DNA from: Flavobacterium nackdongense
GTDB lineage: Bacteria; Bacteroidota; Bacteroidia; Flavobacteriales; Flavobacteriaceae
Direction of reading: 5' to 3'
NCBI RefSeq assembly: GCF_004355225.1
Contig: NZ_CP037933.1
Location: forward strand, 2,294,001 to 2,358,000
DNA length: 64,000 nt
Position 1 is the first letter of the stretch. Each line of letters begins with the position of its first letter. The notes beneath the pieces are model-generated. The model worked only from the letters and a program-made list of their open reading frames with translations. It was not told the DNA's origin and ran no database searches. Position numbers and translations under genes: made by a program. This document shows positions 1-9,805 of the stretch, piece by piece.

Positions 1-7
1 ATAAAAA

Positions 8-44
8 AATACCTTTAAAATCATACGATTCTAAAGGCATTTTC
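8..44 (-). terminator. Intrinsic terminator after tRNA-Ser
   Basis: Reading the minus strand, an imperfect hairpin (arms about 13 bases, with G-U wobbles, loop CGT) sits directly downstream of tRNA-Ser and is followed by a T run. The arms are ATACCTTTAAAAT and ATTCTAAAGGCAT on the plus strand. Confidence 0.65.
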
Positions 45-49
45 TTTTG

Positions 50-136
50 CAGAGAGGATGGGATTCGAACCCACGATACAGTTACCCATATACAAACTTT
101 CCAGGCTTGCTCCTTCAACCACTCGGACACCTCTCT
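50..136 (-). tRNA. tRNA-Ser (anticodon GGA)
   Basis: The reverse complement folds as a class II tRNA. The acceptor AGAGAGG pairs with CCTCTCT, the D-arm contains GAGTGGTTGAAGGA, and the anticodon stem CAAGC/GTTTG encloses the loop CTGGAAA with anticodon GGA. There is a long variable arm and the T-arm GTGGGTTCGAATCCCAT. The discriminator base is G (position 50), as in serine tRNAs. CCA is not encoded. Confidence 0.95.
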
Positions 137-199
137 ATTTATTTTTGAGGTTGCAAAGAACACTAAAAAATTCGACTTTAGAAAATTAAAATTCGCTTT

Positions 200-1228
200 T
201 TATGAAATTTCTCCACGCAATGAAGTTTCGAATAAAGTTTTAAAATCATCAGCAGAACTATTTTGTCCCAACACATACATCAATTTGGTAATCGCCGCTT
301 CGGTGGTGATGTCTTTGCCCGAAATCACTCCTATTTCTTTCAATGCAGTACTGGTTTCGTACTTTCCCATATTCACACTTCCTATCGAACATTGGGTCAC
401 ATTGACGATGTGTAATCCAGTCGCAACCGCTTTTTTTAATAAAGCCAAAAACCAAGTATCGGTCGGCGCATTTCCAGCACCATAGGTTTCTAAAATAACA
501 CCTTTGAGATCTGTAATTGAAAAAATGGCTGATAGAACCGCTTCGCTTATGCCAGGAAACATTTTTATAATAACAACACCAGTATTCAAGTTTTTGTGAA
601 TCCTAAGCTTTTTATCGTTCGATTTCGGCAAAAACAATTCTGGAAATGTCTTCAAATTCACTCCCGACTCTATCAAAATAGGATAGTTGGGCGAAATAAA
701 AGCATTGAAATTTTCGGCATTGATCTTGGTCGTTCTATTACCTCGATACAATTTGTATTCAAAATAAAGACAGACTTCTCGCACTAGGGGTTGGTTATTT
801 TCCTGCAAAGAAGCAATCTGAATGGCAGTGATTAGATTTTCCTTAGCATCGGTTCTTAAATCGCCGATGGGTAATTGCGAACCCGTAAAAATGACAGGTT
901 TCGACAAGTTTTCGAGCATAAAACTCAAAGCCGAAGCAGAATAGGACATGGTATCGGAACCGTGAAGCACCACAAAGCCATCAAAAACGGCGTAATTCTG
1001 TTCGATGATGGTGGCAATTTCAACCCATTTTTCAGGATTCATAGTCGAAGAATCGATGGGAGCATCGAAAGATACTGTCTCAATATCGCAATCCAATTGT
1101 TTTAATTCTGGGATTTTTTGCAACAATTTGCCAAAATTAAAAGCCTTGAGTGCTCCTGTTTCAAAATCCTTCATCATACCGATTGTGCCACCGGTATAAA
1201 TCAAAAGAATTTTGGCTTTAGATTGCAT
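200..1228 (-). CDS. ansA: Type I L-asparaginase
   Basis: Cytoplasmic asparaginase that hydrolyses asparagine to aspartate and ammonia. The first catalytic threonine lies in TGGTIG (residues 12-17) and the second in HGSDT (residues 89-93). The conserved GSQLPIGDLRTDAKENL block follows at about 116-132 with its catalytic lysine. There is no signal peptide, and 342 residues is the usual length of the cytoplasmic type I enzyme rather than the periplasmic type II form. Its start overlaps the end of the upstream acyltransferase gene by 11 bases, so the two are almost certainly co-transcribed and translationally coupled in the order tatD, acyltransferase, ansA. Confidence 0.93.
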   Translation of the reverse strand: MQSKAKILLIYTGGTIGMMKDFETGALKAFNFGKLLQKIPELKQLDCDIETVSFDAPIDSSTMNPEKWVEIATIIEQNYAVFDGFVVLHGSDTMSYSASALSFMLENLSKPVIFTGSQLPIGDLRTDAKENLITAIQIASLQENNQPLVREVCLYFEYKLYRGNRTTKINAENFNAFISPNYPILIESGVNLKTFPELFLPKSNDKKLRIHKNLNTGVVIIKMFPGISEAVLSAIFSITDLKGVILETYGAGNAPTDTWFLALLKKAVATGLHIVNVTQCSIGSVNMGKYETSTALKEIGVISGKDITTEAAITKLMYVLGQNSSADDFKTLFETSLRGEIS

Positions 1229-2354
1229 TTTCGTACTTCATTTTATTGACTACGGGATTGGCATACATCGCCAAGAAACTTTGCAATGCCAGAGGATTAC
1301 TGTGATCGATTCGCATTTCTAATCTTCGCTCAAAAAGTGATTTTTCGTTTTCGGAGTAAAAATGACTATACTGAGTAGTTTTATGCAATAAATCGTAGGC
1401 AATATAATTGGTAGGCCACAATTTATAATGGCTTAAAATAGAATCATCGATGAGCTGTGCCAATGCTTGAATTTGCTTGTTCGAATTTTCGTGTTGCCCT
1501 TTGATTTCATCTAATTCAGTACTCAAAACGGCTCCAACATGAAGATGAATACGGCGTTTTTGCCCCATCACTCCGCTCATCAAATTGACGAAGTCTTCAT
1601 TTTTTTCTTTGACATAGATCTCTTGTTTGGCTTCGGCCATCAGTTGCGGCATTTTCAAAGCATCTGTCGGATCATATTCATAGGAAATCGAAACTGGAAC
1701 GATTTTTATTTTCTTGAAATAATCCATCAATTCCGCTTCGTCAGCAGCCATGGCCAACATTTTCAGTACTCCTGGGTTCGTAGCGTCATTTCCATCTTTG
1801 GTTCTGCCCTCGCGTTGTGCTATCCAAACCGAACGATTTTCGTGTTGCAACAATTTACTGATATATTCCGATAATAATTTGGAGCTTTGCAACATTTCAC
1901 GCGGTGACAAGCCTCTTTGAACCAAAAAATTACGGTTCAGTCTGGCTAATTTTCTCAAAAATGATTTTTGTACCAAATTGTCCCCAATAGCCGAGGCAGT
2001 CATCACCAGTTTGTGTTCAAACAAACAAGCATTGAGCAGCGAAGTGTCTAAAAGGATGTCGCGATGATTGGAGATAAATAAGTACGAAGTGTTTTTTTCT
2101 AGCTTCTCAAACCCTGAAGTCGTCAAGCCATCGGATGTTTTTTCTAGTACTTTTTGTAGCGACTTGTAAATAAAGTTGCATTGAAAATCCCTTGTCGAAT
2201 GCGTGCGAAGCAGCTGCTCTTTCCATACTTCGTCCTGAGTTTCTGGAAAAGTAAAATTCATCAAGGCTTTCATCATCGGGTGATGAACCACTTCTTGAAT
2301 GGCGTCGTTTACCTCAGTTTCATAAAATGGACGAATGGCGTCAAATTTTGACAT
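1218..2354 (-). CDS. PlsC-like 1-acyl-glycerol-3-phosphate acyltransferase
   Basis: Member of the glycerolipid acyltransferase superfamily, expected to act at the inner membrane in phospholipid or lipid A-type acylation. The acyltransferase motif reads NHRDILLD at about residues 96-103. Compared with the classic HX4D box there is one extra residue between His and Asp, a variant I associate with Bacteroidota homologues. A later REGRTKDGND block (about 181-190) corresponds to the phosphate-binding EGTR motif. An upstream in-frame ATG at 2396 would add 14 residues (MIKNLFICPKKHPN), but the conserved-looking N-terminus starts at MSKFDAIRPF, so I place the start at 2354. The exact acyl acceptor cannot be told from sequence. 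Confidence 0.82.
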   Translation of the reverse strand: MSKFDAIRPFYETEVNDAIQEVVHHPMMKALMNFTFPETQDEVWKEQLLRTHSTRDFQCNFIYKSLQKVLEKTSDGLTTSGFEKLEKNTSYLFISNHRDILLDTSLLNACLFEHKLVMTASAIGDNLVQKSFLRKLARLNRNFLVQRGLSPREMLQSSKLLSEYISKLLQHENRSVWIAQREGRTKDGNDATNPGVLKMLAMAADEAELMDYFKKIKIVPVSISYEYDPTDALKMPQLMAEAKQEIYVKEKNEDFVNLMSGVMGQKRRIHLHVGAVLSTELDEIKGQHENSNKQIQALAQLIDDSILSHYKLWPTNYIAYDLLHKTTQYSHFYSENEKSLFERRLEMRIDHSNPLALQSFLAMYANPVVNKMKYENAI

Positions 2355-2414
2355 ATTAGGATGTTTTTTAGGGCAAATGAACAAATTTTTTATCAAAAAT
2401 AGTTGAATTCTACG

Positions 2415-3185
2415 TTAAATCCCAAAAATAAGCCTAGAATTTTCAGTTGTAATTCTTGCAATTTCTTCTGCTGATACTTTATAAATCTCTGATAATTTGT
2501 GCACTACATTGACCAAATAACTACTTTCGTTGCGTTTCCCTCGATACGGCACAGGCGCTAAATAAGGCGAATCGGTTTCTAGGACGATATGACTCAAATC
2601 GATTTGATCCAAAAACGTATCTATTTTTCCGTTTTTAAAGGTTACTACTCCACCTATTCCCAATTTCATATTATAGGAAATGGCTTGTAATGCTTGTTCG
2701 TACGTTCCCGAAAAACAATGAAAAATTCCAAACAAATCCGTTGATTTTTCCGCTTCCAAGATTTCGAAAATTTCATCAAAAGCTTCCCTACAATGAATCA
2801 CGATGGGCAATTTGTACTGTTTAGCCAATTGAATTTGTTTTCTAAAGGCCTCTTGCTGCTGTGGCAAATGCGTTTTATCCCAATACAAATCGATTCCAAT
2901 TTCGCCCACGGCAAAGAATTTCCTTTTGGACAATTCTTCTTCTACGTGTTTTAATTCTTCGAGATAATTGTCCTTGACGTGTGTGGGATGCAGACCCATC
3001 ATTAGAAAAATGTTTTCGGGATACCCTTTTTCCAATTCATACATCGATTGGGTATAAGCTGAGTCAATGGCGGGAATAAAAAACCGAGAAACCCCAGCAT
3101 CAATGGCGCGCTGAATCATTTCATTGCGATCTTCATCAAATTCATTCGAATATAAATGGGTATGTGTATCGGTAATGATCATCAA
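2415..3185 (-). CDS. TatD family metal-dependent hydrolase (DNase-like)
   Basis: A 256-residue TIM-barrel amidohydrolase of the TatD/YcfH/YabD family. Metal ligands are visible: DTHTHL near the N-terminus (His-X-His), GEIGIDLYW (Glu), PIVIHCREA (His), GIFHCFSG (His) and LETDSPYL (Asp). Family members are 3'-5' DNases or repair nucleases in the cytoplasm. The start may be the second methionine, since the ORF opens with two Met codons. It is the first gene of the minus-strand cluster with the acyltransferase (60-base gap) and ansA. Confidence 0.92.
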   Translation of the reverse strand: MMIITDTHTHLYSNEFDEDRNEMIQRAIDAGVSRFFIPAIDSAYTQSMYELEKGYPENIFLMMGLHPTHVKDNYLEELKHVEEELSKRKFFAVGEIGIDLYWDKTHLPQQQEAFRKQIQLAKQYKLPIVIHCREAFDEIFEILEAEKSTDLFGIFHCFSGTYEQALQAISYNMKLGIGGVVTFKNGKIDTFLDQIDLSHIVLETDSPYLAPVPYRGKRNESSYLVNVVHKLSEIYKVSAEEIARITTENSRLIFGI

Positions 3186-3274
3186 ATTTATTTTAGCCGC
3201 AAAGGTATAATTTTGAAGTATTGAATTCCGCTTTTATTCATTTTTAGATTACTTTTGACTTTCAATCGTTGTGT

Positions 3275-3712
3275 ATGAACTATCTTCCCTATATTCTCAA
3301 AAAAGAAAAATACAAAAAAATAAAATTCAAGGTCTCGAAAACCCAACATTTGCTCATTAAAGCCAAAATAAATGGCGTGAAAGGTAATTTTATTCTCGAC
3401 ACGGGCGCATCGAATAGTTGTATTGGTTTTGAAAGTATCGAGTTATTTCAACTTCAAGCCAATGACTCGAAAACGCAAGCTTCGGGAGCTGGAGCAACAG
3501 GAATGTTTACTCAAATTGCGACCGGCAATACCTTGCAAATGAACCGTTGGAAATACAAAAAATTCGACCTAGTAATTTTTGATTTATCTCACGTAAATGA
3601 AGCCTTGATTGCTTACAAAGCCCAACCTGTTCACGGCATTATTGGTGCCGATATATTAATGAAAGGAAAAGGAATTATTGATTATTATAATCATTGTTTA
3701 TACTTACTTTAG
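3275..3712 (+). CDS. Retropepsin-like aspartic protease domain protein
   Basis: A 145-residue protein with one clan AA aspartic protease lobe. The motif ILDTGASNSCIG (about residues 40-51) carries the catalytic DTGA triad, and HGIIGADIL near the C-terminus matches the second conserved hydrophobic-hydrophobic-G motif. Single-lobe enzymes of this type act as homodimers. There is no signal peptide. A TTG at 3269 would add two residues, but the ATG at 3275 is preferred. A TACTTTTG box at 3250-3257 fits a Bacteroidota -7 element. The 3' end overlaps the convergent MFS gene by 38 bases. The substrate is unknown. Confidence 0.8.
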   Translation: MNYLPYILKKEKYKKIKFKVSKTQHLLIKAKINGVKGNFILDTGASNSCIGFESIELFQLQANDSKTQASGAGATGMFTQIATGNTLQMNRWKYKKFDLVIFDLSHVNEALIAYKAQPVHGIIGADILMKGKGIIDYYNHCLYLL

Positions 3713-4922
3713 CATTTTTCTTGAACGAAAAATAAGCCATAATCGTACTCAACAACATTAGAAAACCACCTAAAACAAAGGGCGCCCCAGCAAATTGAAA
3801 CGGCGCATCTTTGTGCGTGAAATAATAAAATACGGTGGACATCATGGGAGGTCCAATAATAGTGGAAGCACTCATCAAACTGGTCATTGTACCTTGTATC
3901 TCACCTTGTTCAGATGGAGCCACTTTACTTGCTATAATCGACTGTAAAGCAGGTCCGGCAATGCCTCCCAAACAATAAGGAACTAAAAAGGCAAACATCA
4001 TCCAACTTTGATCGGCGGTGGCAAACAAAAATAATCCGATGGTGTATAATGCCATCCCTAAATAAATACTTTTTTCGTTGCCTAATCGTGGATTGATCCA
4101 ACGAACCAAGCCTCCTTGAACAATACCCACAAGCAATCCTATTAAACCTAAAGAAAGACCAACCATTTTTTCGTCCCAATCAAATCGATACATGGTAAAA
4201 TAACTCCAGTTGCTTTGTACGGAGTGGGAACCCACATACAATAAAAATATGGCCGCCATCAGCCCTATTAGCGAAGGATGTTTTTGAAGGCTTTTGAAAG
4301 CTCCAATCGGATTGGCACGACGAATGTCGAATTCACGGCGGTGCTCTTTAGATAAGGATTCTGGTAAAATAAAATAACCGTAAAGAAAATTAATCATACA
4401 CAAAGCTGCTGCAGCATAAAACGGAACCCTAGAACCATAGTGTCCTAAAAATCCACCAATGACTGGTCCGATGATAAAACCTAATCCAAAAGCAGCGCCA
4501 ATCATACCAAAATTTTTAGCTCGGTTTTGTGGCGTACTCACATCTGCAATATAAGCCGAAGCAGTGGTAATGCTGGCTCCGGTAATTCCGGCCAAAATTC
4601 GACCAATAAAAATCCACAAAATGGTTGGCGCAAAGGCTAATAATAAATAATCGAGTGAAAACCCAAATAATGAAATTAAAATAATAGGTCTTCGACCATA
4701 TTTATCGCTTAGATTTCCGACGATTGGCGCAAAAATAAATTGGGTAATAGCGTAGGCAAAGGTGAGCCAACCGCCATATTTTGCAGCTTCGCTAATATCA
4801 CCATTAATAAGTTCTTTGATTAATTTTGGAATTACAGGAATGATGATGCCCCAACCCGTAATATCAATTAACATGGTGATGAAAATAAAACCTATTGCTG
4901 CTTGTTTTTTATTTGATGCCAT
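3675..4922 (-). CDS. MFS transporter, TCR/Tet-like
   Basis: A 415-residue inner-membrane proton-coupled antiporter of the major facilitator superfamily with about 12 hydrophobic segments. The opening segment resembles TetA-type proteins (DITGWGIIIPVIP). The loop 2-3 motif A appears as GNLSDKYGRRP, and the family motif GPVIGG lies in TM5. It probably exports drugs or metabolites, but resistance to a given drug cannot be claimed from sequence. It lies downstream of sucB, separated by a strong hairpin, so it is likely transcribed separately. Its 3' end overlaps the convergent retropepsin gene. Confidence 0.88.
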   Translation of the reverse strand: MASNKKQAAIGFIFITMLIDITGWGIIIPVIPKLIKELINGDISEAAKYGGWLTFAYAITQFIFAPIVGNLSDKYGRRPIILISLFGFSLDYLLLAFAPTILWIFIGRILAGITGASITTASAYIADVSTPQNRAKNFGMIGAAFGLGFIIGPVIGGFLGHYGSRVPFYAAAALCMINFLYGYFILPESLSKEHRREFDIRRANPIGAFKSLQKHPSLIGLMAAIFLLYVGSHSVQSNWSYFTMYRFDWDEKMVGLSLGLIGLLVGIVQGGLVRWINPRLGNEKSIYLGMALYTIGLFLFATADQSWMMFAFLVPYCLGGIAGPALQSIIASKVAPSEQGEIQGTMTSLMSASTIIGPPMMSTVFYYFTHKDAPFQFAGAPFVLGGFLMLLSTIMAYFSFKKNAKVSINNDYNNQ

Positions 4923-4954
4923 AAAAAATATTGGTTAATAAGACAAATAAACAA

Positions 4955-4988
4955 AAAATCCGTTTAGAAATAAAACTAAACGGATTTT
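4955..4988 (-). terminator. Rho-independent terminator after sucB
   Basis: Perfect 13-bp stem AAAATCCGTTTAG / CTAAACGGATTTT with an 8-base loop and T runs on either strand. It lies between the sucB stop and the MFS start, both minus strand, and should end the sucA-sucB transcript. Confidence 0.85.
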
Positions 4989-5011
4989 TGCTATTTATGA
5001 ATTTGATACTA

Positions 5012-6241
5012 CTACAATTCGAAAGCTTTTTTCGGATTGTTGTCACAAAGCAATTCAACTGGATTTTCTAGGGCTTCTTTCACTGCCACTAAGAAACCAA
5101 CCGACTCACGGCCATCAATAATTCTGTGGTCATACGAAAGCGCCACATACATCATTGGGTGAATTTCTACTTTGCCATTTACAGCAATTGGACGCTCAAT
5201 AATGTTATGCATTCCCAAGATTCCGGATTGTGGTGGGTTGATAATAGGAGTAGACAACATCGAACCAAAAACACCACCATTGGTGATGGTAAAAGTTCCA
5301 CCTGTCATATCATCAACGGTGATTTGACCGTCACGAGCTCTCAAGGCCAAACGTTTGATATCGGCTTCAATGCCGCGGAAAGTTAAGTTTTCAGCGTTGC
5401 GAACTACCGGAACCATCAATCCTTTTGGACCAGAAACTGCTATTGAAATATCACAGAAATCATAGGCAATTTTATAATCGCCATCCATCATCGAATTTAC
5501 ATCTGGATACAGTTGCAAGGCTCTTGTAACTGCTTTGGTAAAAAACGACATATATCCTAAACCAAGTCCGCCGTGTTTCGCTTTGAACGCATCTTTATAT
5601 TCATTTCGCAAAGTATTGATTGGGGTCATATTCACTTCATTGAAGGTAGTCAACATAGCCGTATCATTCTTGGCAGCCACCAATCGTTCCGAAACTTTTC
5701 GGCGTAACATCGATAATTTGGTGCGTTCTGAACCACGATTTCCACCCGTCGGTGTTCCCATAGATGGAACAGCATTGATAGCATCTTCTTTGGTAATTCT
5801 TCCGTCTTTTCCAGTTCCGATAATATCAGAAGGTTGAATATTTTTTTCGTCTAATATTTTTCTAGCAGCAGGCGAAGGAGTTCCCGAAGCGTAAGATGTT
5901 GGGGCAACTGGAGCCGCTACTTTTACTTCTTCTTTCTTTACTTCAACCACTTTAGCTTCTTCTTTTTTAACTTCGGCAACTGGTGCTGAACCAGATGGTT
6001 TTGCAGCATCAGTATCAATATGACACACAATGGCGCCAACAGCTACTGTATCACCTTCTTCTGCTTTCAAAGTGATGATTCCACTGGCTTCGGCAGGCAA
6101 TTCAAGTGTTGCCTTATCCGAATCAACCTCGGCAATGGCTTGATCTTTTTCGACATAATCTCCATCTTTTACTAACCAAGTTGCGATTTCAACTTCTTTT
6201 ATAGATTCCCCTGGTGATGGGACTTTCATTTCTAAAATCAT
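5012..6241 (-). CDS. sucB: 2-oxoglutarate dehydrogenase E2, dihydrolipoyl succinyltransferase
   Basis: E2 core of the 2-oxoglutarate dehydrogenase complex, which transfers the succinyl group from the E1 product to CoA in the TCA cycle. Domains run in order: a single lipoyl domain (residues 1-76, lipoylated Lys43 in DSDKATLE), an Ala/Pro/Lys/Glu-rich linker (about 80-115), the peripheral subunit-binding domain (about 117-155, PAARKILDE...[10 protein letters not shown]) and the catalytic domain (about 180-409) with the active-site DHRIIDG near 371-377. Length 409 is normal. It is 46 bases downstream of sucA on the same strand, in the usual E1-E2 order. E3 (lipoamide dehydrogenase) is not in this window. 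Confidence 0.96.
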   Translation of the reverse strand: MILEMKVPSPGESIKEVEIATWLVKDGDYVEKDQAIAEVDSDKATLELPAEASGIITLKAEEGDTVAVGAIVCHIDTDAAKPSGSAPVAEVKKEEAKVVEVKKEEVKVAAPVAPTSYASGTPSPAARKILDEKNIQPSDIIGTGKDGRITKEDAINAVPSMGTPTGGNRGSERTKLSMLRRKVSERLVAAKNDTAMLTTFNEVNMTPINTLRNEYKDAFKAKHGGLGLGYMSFFTKAVTRALQLYPDVNSMMDGDYKIAYDFCDISIAVSGPKGLMVPVVRNAENLTFRGIEADIKRLALRARDGQITVDDMTGGTFTITNGGVFGSMLSTPIINPPQSGILGMHNIIERPIAVNGKVEIHPMMYVALSYDHRIIDGRESVGFLVAVKEALENPVELLCDNNPKKAFEL

Positions 6242-6287
6242 CTTATTTATATTAAATTATGAATCTTAATTCTTATATATATTTATT

Positions 6288-9065
6288 CTATCTGACATAA
6301 TCTTTTTCGAAAACCATTTTAATCGCTTTGGCATGACGGTTTTTAGATCTTGTATAACTTCCCGAGGCTGATGCCGAGGAAACTCGTAAGGAAGCCAATC
6401 TCCACTTTACTAAATTGAAATTCATTAGCATATATCCGTAAGCTCCCATATTTTTTGGTTCTTCTTGTGCCCAAACATAGTCATCGGCATTTGGATATTT
6501 GGCGATAATGGCTTTCAATTGGTCCGCAGGCAACGGGAATAATTGTTCGATTCTCACTACAGCTACATCTTTTCTGGCTCTGATTTCTCTTTCGGCAGTA
6601 ATATCATAATAGAATTTACCGGTACAGAAAACTAAGGTTTTAACCTCTGCTTTATTTACGGTTTCATCATCGATGGTTTCTTGGAAAGAACCGTGTTCCA
6701 ATTCTTCGATACTTGATACAACTCTTGGATCCCGCAATAAACTTTTTGGTGTAAACACAATAAGTGGTTTACGGAATTTCAATTTCATTTGTCTTCTCAA
6801 TAAGTGAAAGAAGTTGGCTGGTGTTGTACAATCAGCAACATACATATTTTGTCTGGCACAGAGTTGCAAGAAACGCTCCATTCTACCTGATGAATGCTCT
6901 GCTCCTTGCCCTTCGTAACCGTGGGGTAAAAGTACAACGATACCGTTTTGATTGTTCCATTTATCTTCTCCACAAGAAATATATTGGTCAATCATGATTT
7001 GGGCTCCATTAGAAAAATCTCCAAATTGTGCTTCCCATATGGTTAACGCATTCGGATTTGCCAAGGCGTATCCGTAATCAAATCCTAAAACTCCGTATTC
7101 TGACAATAGTGAATTGAAGGCGTTGAATTTCCCTTTTTTGCCTTCTAAACGGTTAATTAAAACCACTTCCTCTTCTGAATCTTCGACTTTCACAACAGCG
7201 TGACGGTGGGAAAAAGTACCGCGCTCGACATCTTGACCCGAAATACGAACATCAAAACCTTCTCTTAGCAACGAACCATACGCTAAATGTTCGGCCATAG
7301 CCCAATCTAGTTTGTTGGTTTCGAAAAACATAGTTTTTCTATCGTTGATCAATTTTTGAACTTTGCTAATAAATTTTTTATCGGTTGGCAAATTACAAAT
7401 GGCATTGGCGACAGCCGTAAGCCCTGCTTTTGGGTACGAGGTATCTACTTTAGTTAGCATTTGAGATATACCAGCTCTTTCGAAACCTTTCCATTCGTTT
7501 TGCAAGAATGGAGTGATTATCGTCAACTCTTTTTTACGAGATTCTTCTAAACTTACCTCTAAATCCGATTTGTATTCGGTTTCCAATTCTTTTACGTAAG
7601 TGCTGTCGATAACCCCTTCGGCCAACAATTTTTCAGCGTAAATATCTCTCGGATTTTTATGTTTGGCAATGATTTTATAAAGAATGGGTTGTGTAAAACG
7701 AGGTTCGTCACCTTCATTATGACCATATTTTCTATAGCCTAACAAATCGATGAAAACGTCTCGACCAAATTCCATTCTGAAGTCTAAAGCAAAGGACATC
7801 GCATGAACAACGGCTTCGGCATCATCGGCATTGACGTGCAATACGGGCGAAAGAGTTACTTTGGCCACATCGGTACAATAGGTCGATGATCGGGCGTCAA
7901 GGTAGTTTGTAGTAAAACCAACTTGATTGTTGATCACAACGTGAATGGTTCCACCTGTTTTATACCCATCCAATTGCGACATTTGAATGATTTCATATAA
8001 TAGTCCTTGACCTGCGATTGCTGCATCACCGTGCACGGCAATCGGCAATACTTTGGAAAAGTCGTTTGGAAAATATTTATCTTGCTGTGCTCTTGTTATT
8101 CCCTCAATTACAGCTCCAACCGTTTCCAAATGCGATGGATTGGGTGCCAAATTGATATTAATGGTTTTTCCTGAGCTCGTTCTTTTCTCGGCACTTAAAC
8201 CCAAATGGTATTTTACATCCCCATCAAAATATTCTTGGTCGTTGTAATCCTTGCCATCAAATTCGCTAAAAATATCTTGAGTAGATTTGCCGAAAATATT
8301 AGCCAAAACATTCAATCGGCCGCGGTGTGCCATTCCCATTACGAAATGTTCTACTCCTTTTTCGGCTGCTTGTTCGATTAAGGCATCGAGAGCAGGAATG
8401 ATTGATTCTCCTCCTTCGAGTGAAAATCGTTTTTGACCCACATATTTAGTGTGCAAGAAGTTTTCAAAAGCTACCGCTTGGTTTAATTTGTGTAAAATGG
8501 CTTTCTTTTTTTCAACAGAAAAATCGGGTTGGTTGTCGTTGTGACCGATTTTACTCTGAATCCACTTGATATCATTGGGGTTCCGGATATACATATACTC
8601 CACCCCGATGGATTGACAGTAAATTTTATCCAAATGACCTAAAATTTCAGCCAAACTACAGGGTTCAATTTTAATGGTTCTTGCTGCATCAAAAACAGTG
8701 GATAAATCCGCTTTAGAAAGTCCAAAATTTTCTAAATCTAAGGTAGGCGAATAGGTTCTTCTTTTGTGTACCGGATTGGTTCTGGTGAACAAATGACCTC
8801 GGGTTCTGTAGGCATCAATCAACTTAATCACCTTGAATTCTTTCAGTAGTTTTTCTGTGCCAGCATTGTTCTCTGGCGCTGCAACTGTTTGAACTTCTGG
8901 TTGAGCTACTGGATTTTCGCCATTGTAGGTTGCCATTCCAAAGTCGAAACCTTGAAAAAAGCCTCTCCAACTTGGCTCAACGCTATCTGGATTTTCTAAA
9001 TATTGATCGTAAAGTTGTGCAAAAAATTCGGTATGAGCCGCATTTAAGAATGAAAACCTATCCAT
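6288..9065 (-). CDS. sucA: 2-oxoglutarate dehydrogenase E1 component
   Basis: Thiamine diphosphate-dependent decarboxylase of the TCA cycle. Visible marks are the N-terminal DRFSFLNAAHTEFFAQLYDQ stretch, the E2-binding-type segment DPDSVEPSWRGFF-like region (here YLENPDSVEPSWRGFF), MGMAHRGRLNVL, the ThDP motif HGDAAIAGQG, GYRKYGHNEGDEPRFTQP and the C-terminal VWAQEEPKNMGAY. The open frame extends upstream to 9122, but the extra 19 residues are unlike the family and the conserved start is MDRFSF at 9065, giving 925 residues. CAAAAGTA at 9104-9111 reads TACTTTTG on the minus strand and fits the -7 box. It forms an operon with sucB. Confidence 0.96.
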   Translation of the reverse strand: MDRFSFLNAAHTEFFAQLYDQYLENPDSVEPSWRGFFQGFDFGMATYNGENPVAQPEVQTVAAPENNAGTEKLLKEFKVIKLIDAYRTRGHLFTRTNPVHKRRTYSPTLDLENFGLSKADLSTVFDAARTIKIEPCSLAEILGHLDKIYCQSIGVEYMYIRNPNDIKWIQSKIGHNDNQPDFSVEKKKAILHKLNQAVAFENFLHTKYVGQKRFSLEGGESIIPALDALIEQAAEKGVEHFVMGMAHRGRLNVLANIFGKSTQDIFSEFDGKDYNDQEYFDGDVKYHLGLSAEKRTSSGKTININLAPNPSHLETVGAVIEGITRAQQDKYFPNDFSKVLPIAVHGDAAIAGQGLLYEIIQMSQLDGYKTGGTIHVVINNQVGFTTNYLDARSSTYCTDVAKVTLSPVLHVNADDAEAVVHAMSFALDFRMEFGRDVFIDLLGYRKYGHNEGDEPRFTQPILYKIIAKHKNPRDIYAEKLLAEGVIDSTYVKELETEYKSDLEVSLEESRKKELTIITPFLQNEWKGFERAGISQMLTKVDTSYPKAGLTAVANAICNLPTDKKFISKVQKLINDRKTMFFETNKLDWAMAEHLAYGSLLREGFDVRISGQDVERGTFSHRHAVVKVEDSEEEVVLINRLEGKKGKFNAFNSLLSEYGVLGFDYGYALANPNALTIWEAQFGDFSNGAQIMIDQYISCGEDKWNNQNGIVVLLPHGYEGQGAEHSSGRMERFLQLCARQNMYVADCTTPANFFHLLRRQMKLKFRKPLIVFTPKSLLRDPRVVSSIEELEHGSFQETIDDETVNKAEVKTLVFCTGKFYYDITAEREIRARKDVAVVRIEQLFPLPADQLKAIIAKYPNADDYVWAQEEPKNMGAYGYMLMNFNLVKWRLASLRVSSASASGSYTRSKNRHAKAIKMVFEKDYVR

Positions 9066-9184
9066 AATTGTAATTAATATGCTTTTTGTTAAAAATAGTT
9101 TGGCAAAAGTACAATAAATCAATACACATAATATATTTTTTTACGTACTTTTACGTAATAAAATGTTAAAAAAATCATTAAACC

Positions 9185-9724
9185 ATGAAAAAAAATCATC
9201 ATTTTTCCCTTTTTAGATCATTATTTATTTTGCTTTTCCTCCATCAGTTCAATTCTTCAGTGGCACAAGGTCCTACAAATCTTCCCAGCCAACCGAGTAA
9301 TTTTTGGAAAAATGTGCAGTTTGGCGGTGGCTTAGGATTAAATTTTTCATCAGGCTACACCGATATTTTTATAGCGCCAAGTGCTATTTATAATTTCAAC
9401 CCAACAGTGGCTCTCGGAGCAGGTTTGAACCTGAATTATGTGGCGTCAAATAATTATTATTCATCGTTTGTGTACGGCATAAGTACGATTGTTTTGGTGA
9501 ATCCAATACCTCAAATTCAATTATCAGTAGGATTAAATCAATCTCGTGTCAATTATCAAGAAGAAGGTTTTTCGAATTATTCAGATGATTATTGGGACAC
9601 CAGTTTGATTGTAGGTGCTGGATATCGAACCGGTAATGTTACCATTGGGGTGGGCTACAATCTTTTGCAGGATGATCGTTATGATGCAGAACCATTTGTT
9701 CCATTTGTTAGAGCTTATTTTTAA
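9185..9724 (+). CDS. Small outer-membrane beta-barrel protein, function unknown
   Basis: A 179-residue protein with an N-terminal signal peptide (cut likely after SVAQ) and alternating Gly/aromatic strands ending in a terminal Phe (RAYF), as in small outer-membrane barrels. Proteins like this next to flavobacterial sucA can carry labels such as alpha-ketoglutarate decarboxylase; nothing here supports an enzyme, and such a label would probably be copied from the neighbour. It is transcribed divergently from sucA. Two direct TTACGTA copies 10 bases apart (9141-9147 and 9151-9157) precede it. Confidence 0.75.
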   Translation: MKKNHHFSLFRSLFILLFLHQFNSSVAQGPTNLPSQPSNFWKNVQFGGGLGLNFSSGYTDIFIAPSAIYNFNPTVALGAGLNLNYVASNNYYSSFVYGISTIVLVNPIPQIQLSVGLNQSRVNYQEEGFSNYSDDYWDTSLIVGAGYRTGNVTIGVGYNLLQDDRYDAEPFVPFVRAYF

Positions 9725-9805
9725 TCGAAAACATAACCTGTGCCTAACCTAAAACCCTTGGTCAATGCTTACTTTTGTTTTTTTTTAGCTTTTAAATCCA
9801 TTGTT

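Noticed and set aside
3675..4922. Calling the MFS gene a tetracycline-resistance gene
   Set aside because: It resembles the TCR/Tet branch, but many chromosomal members of that branch give no resistance; sequence alone does not support it.
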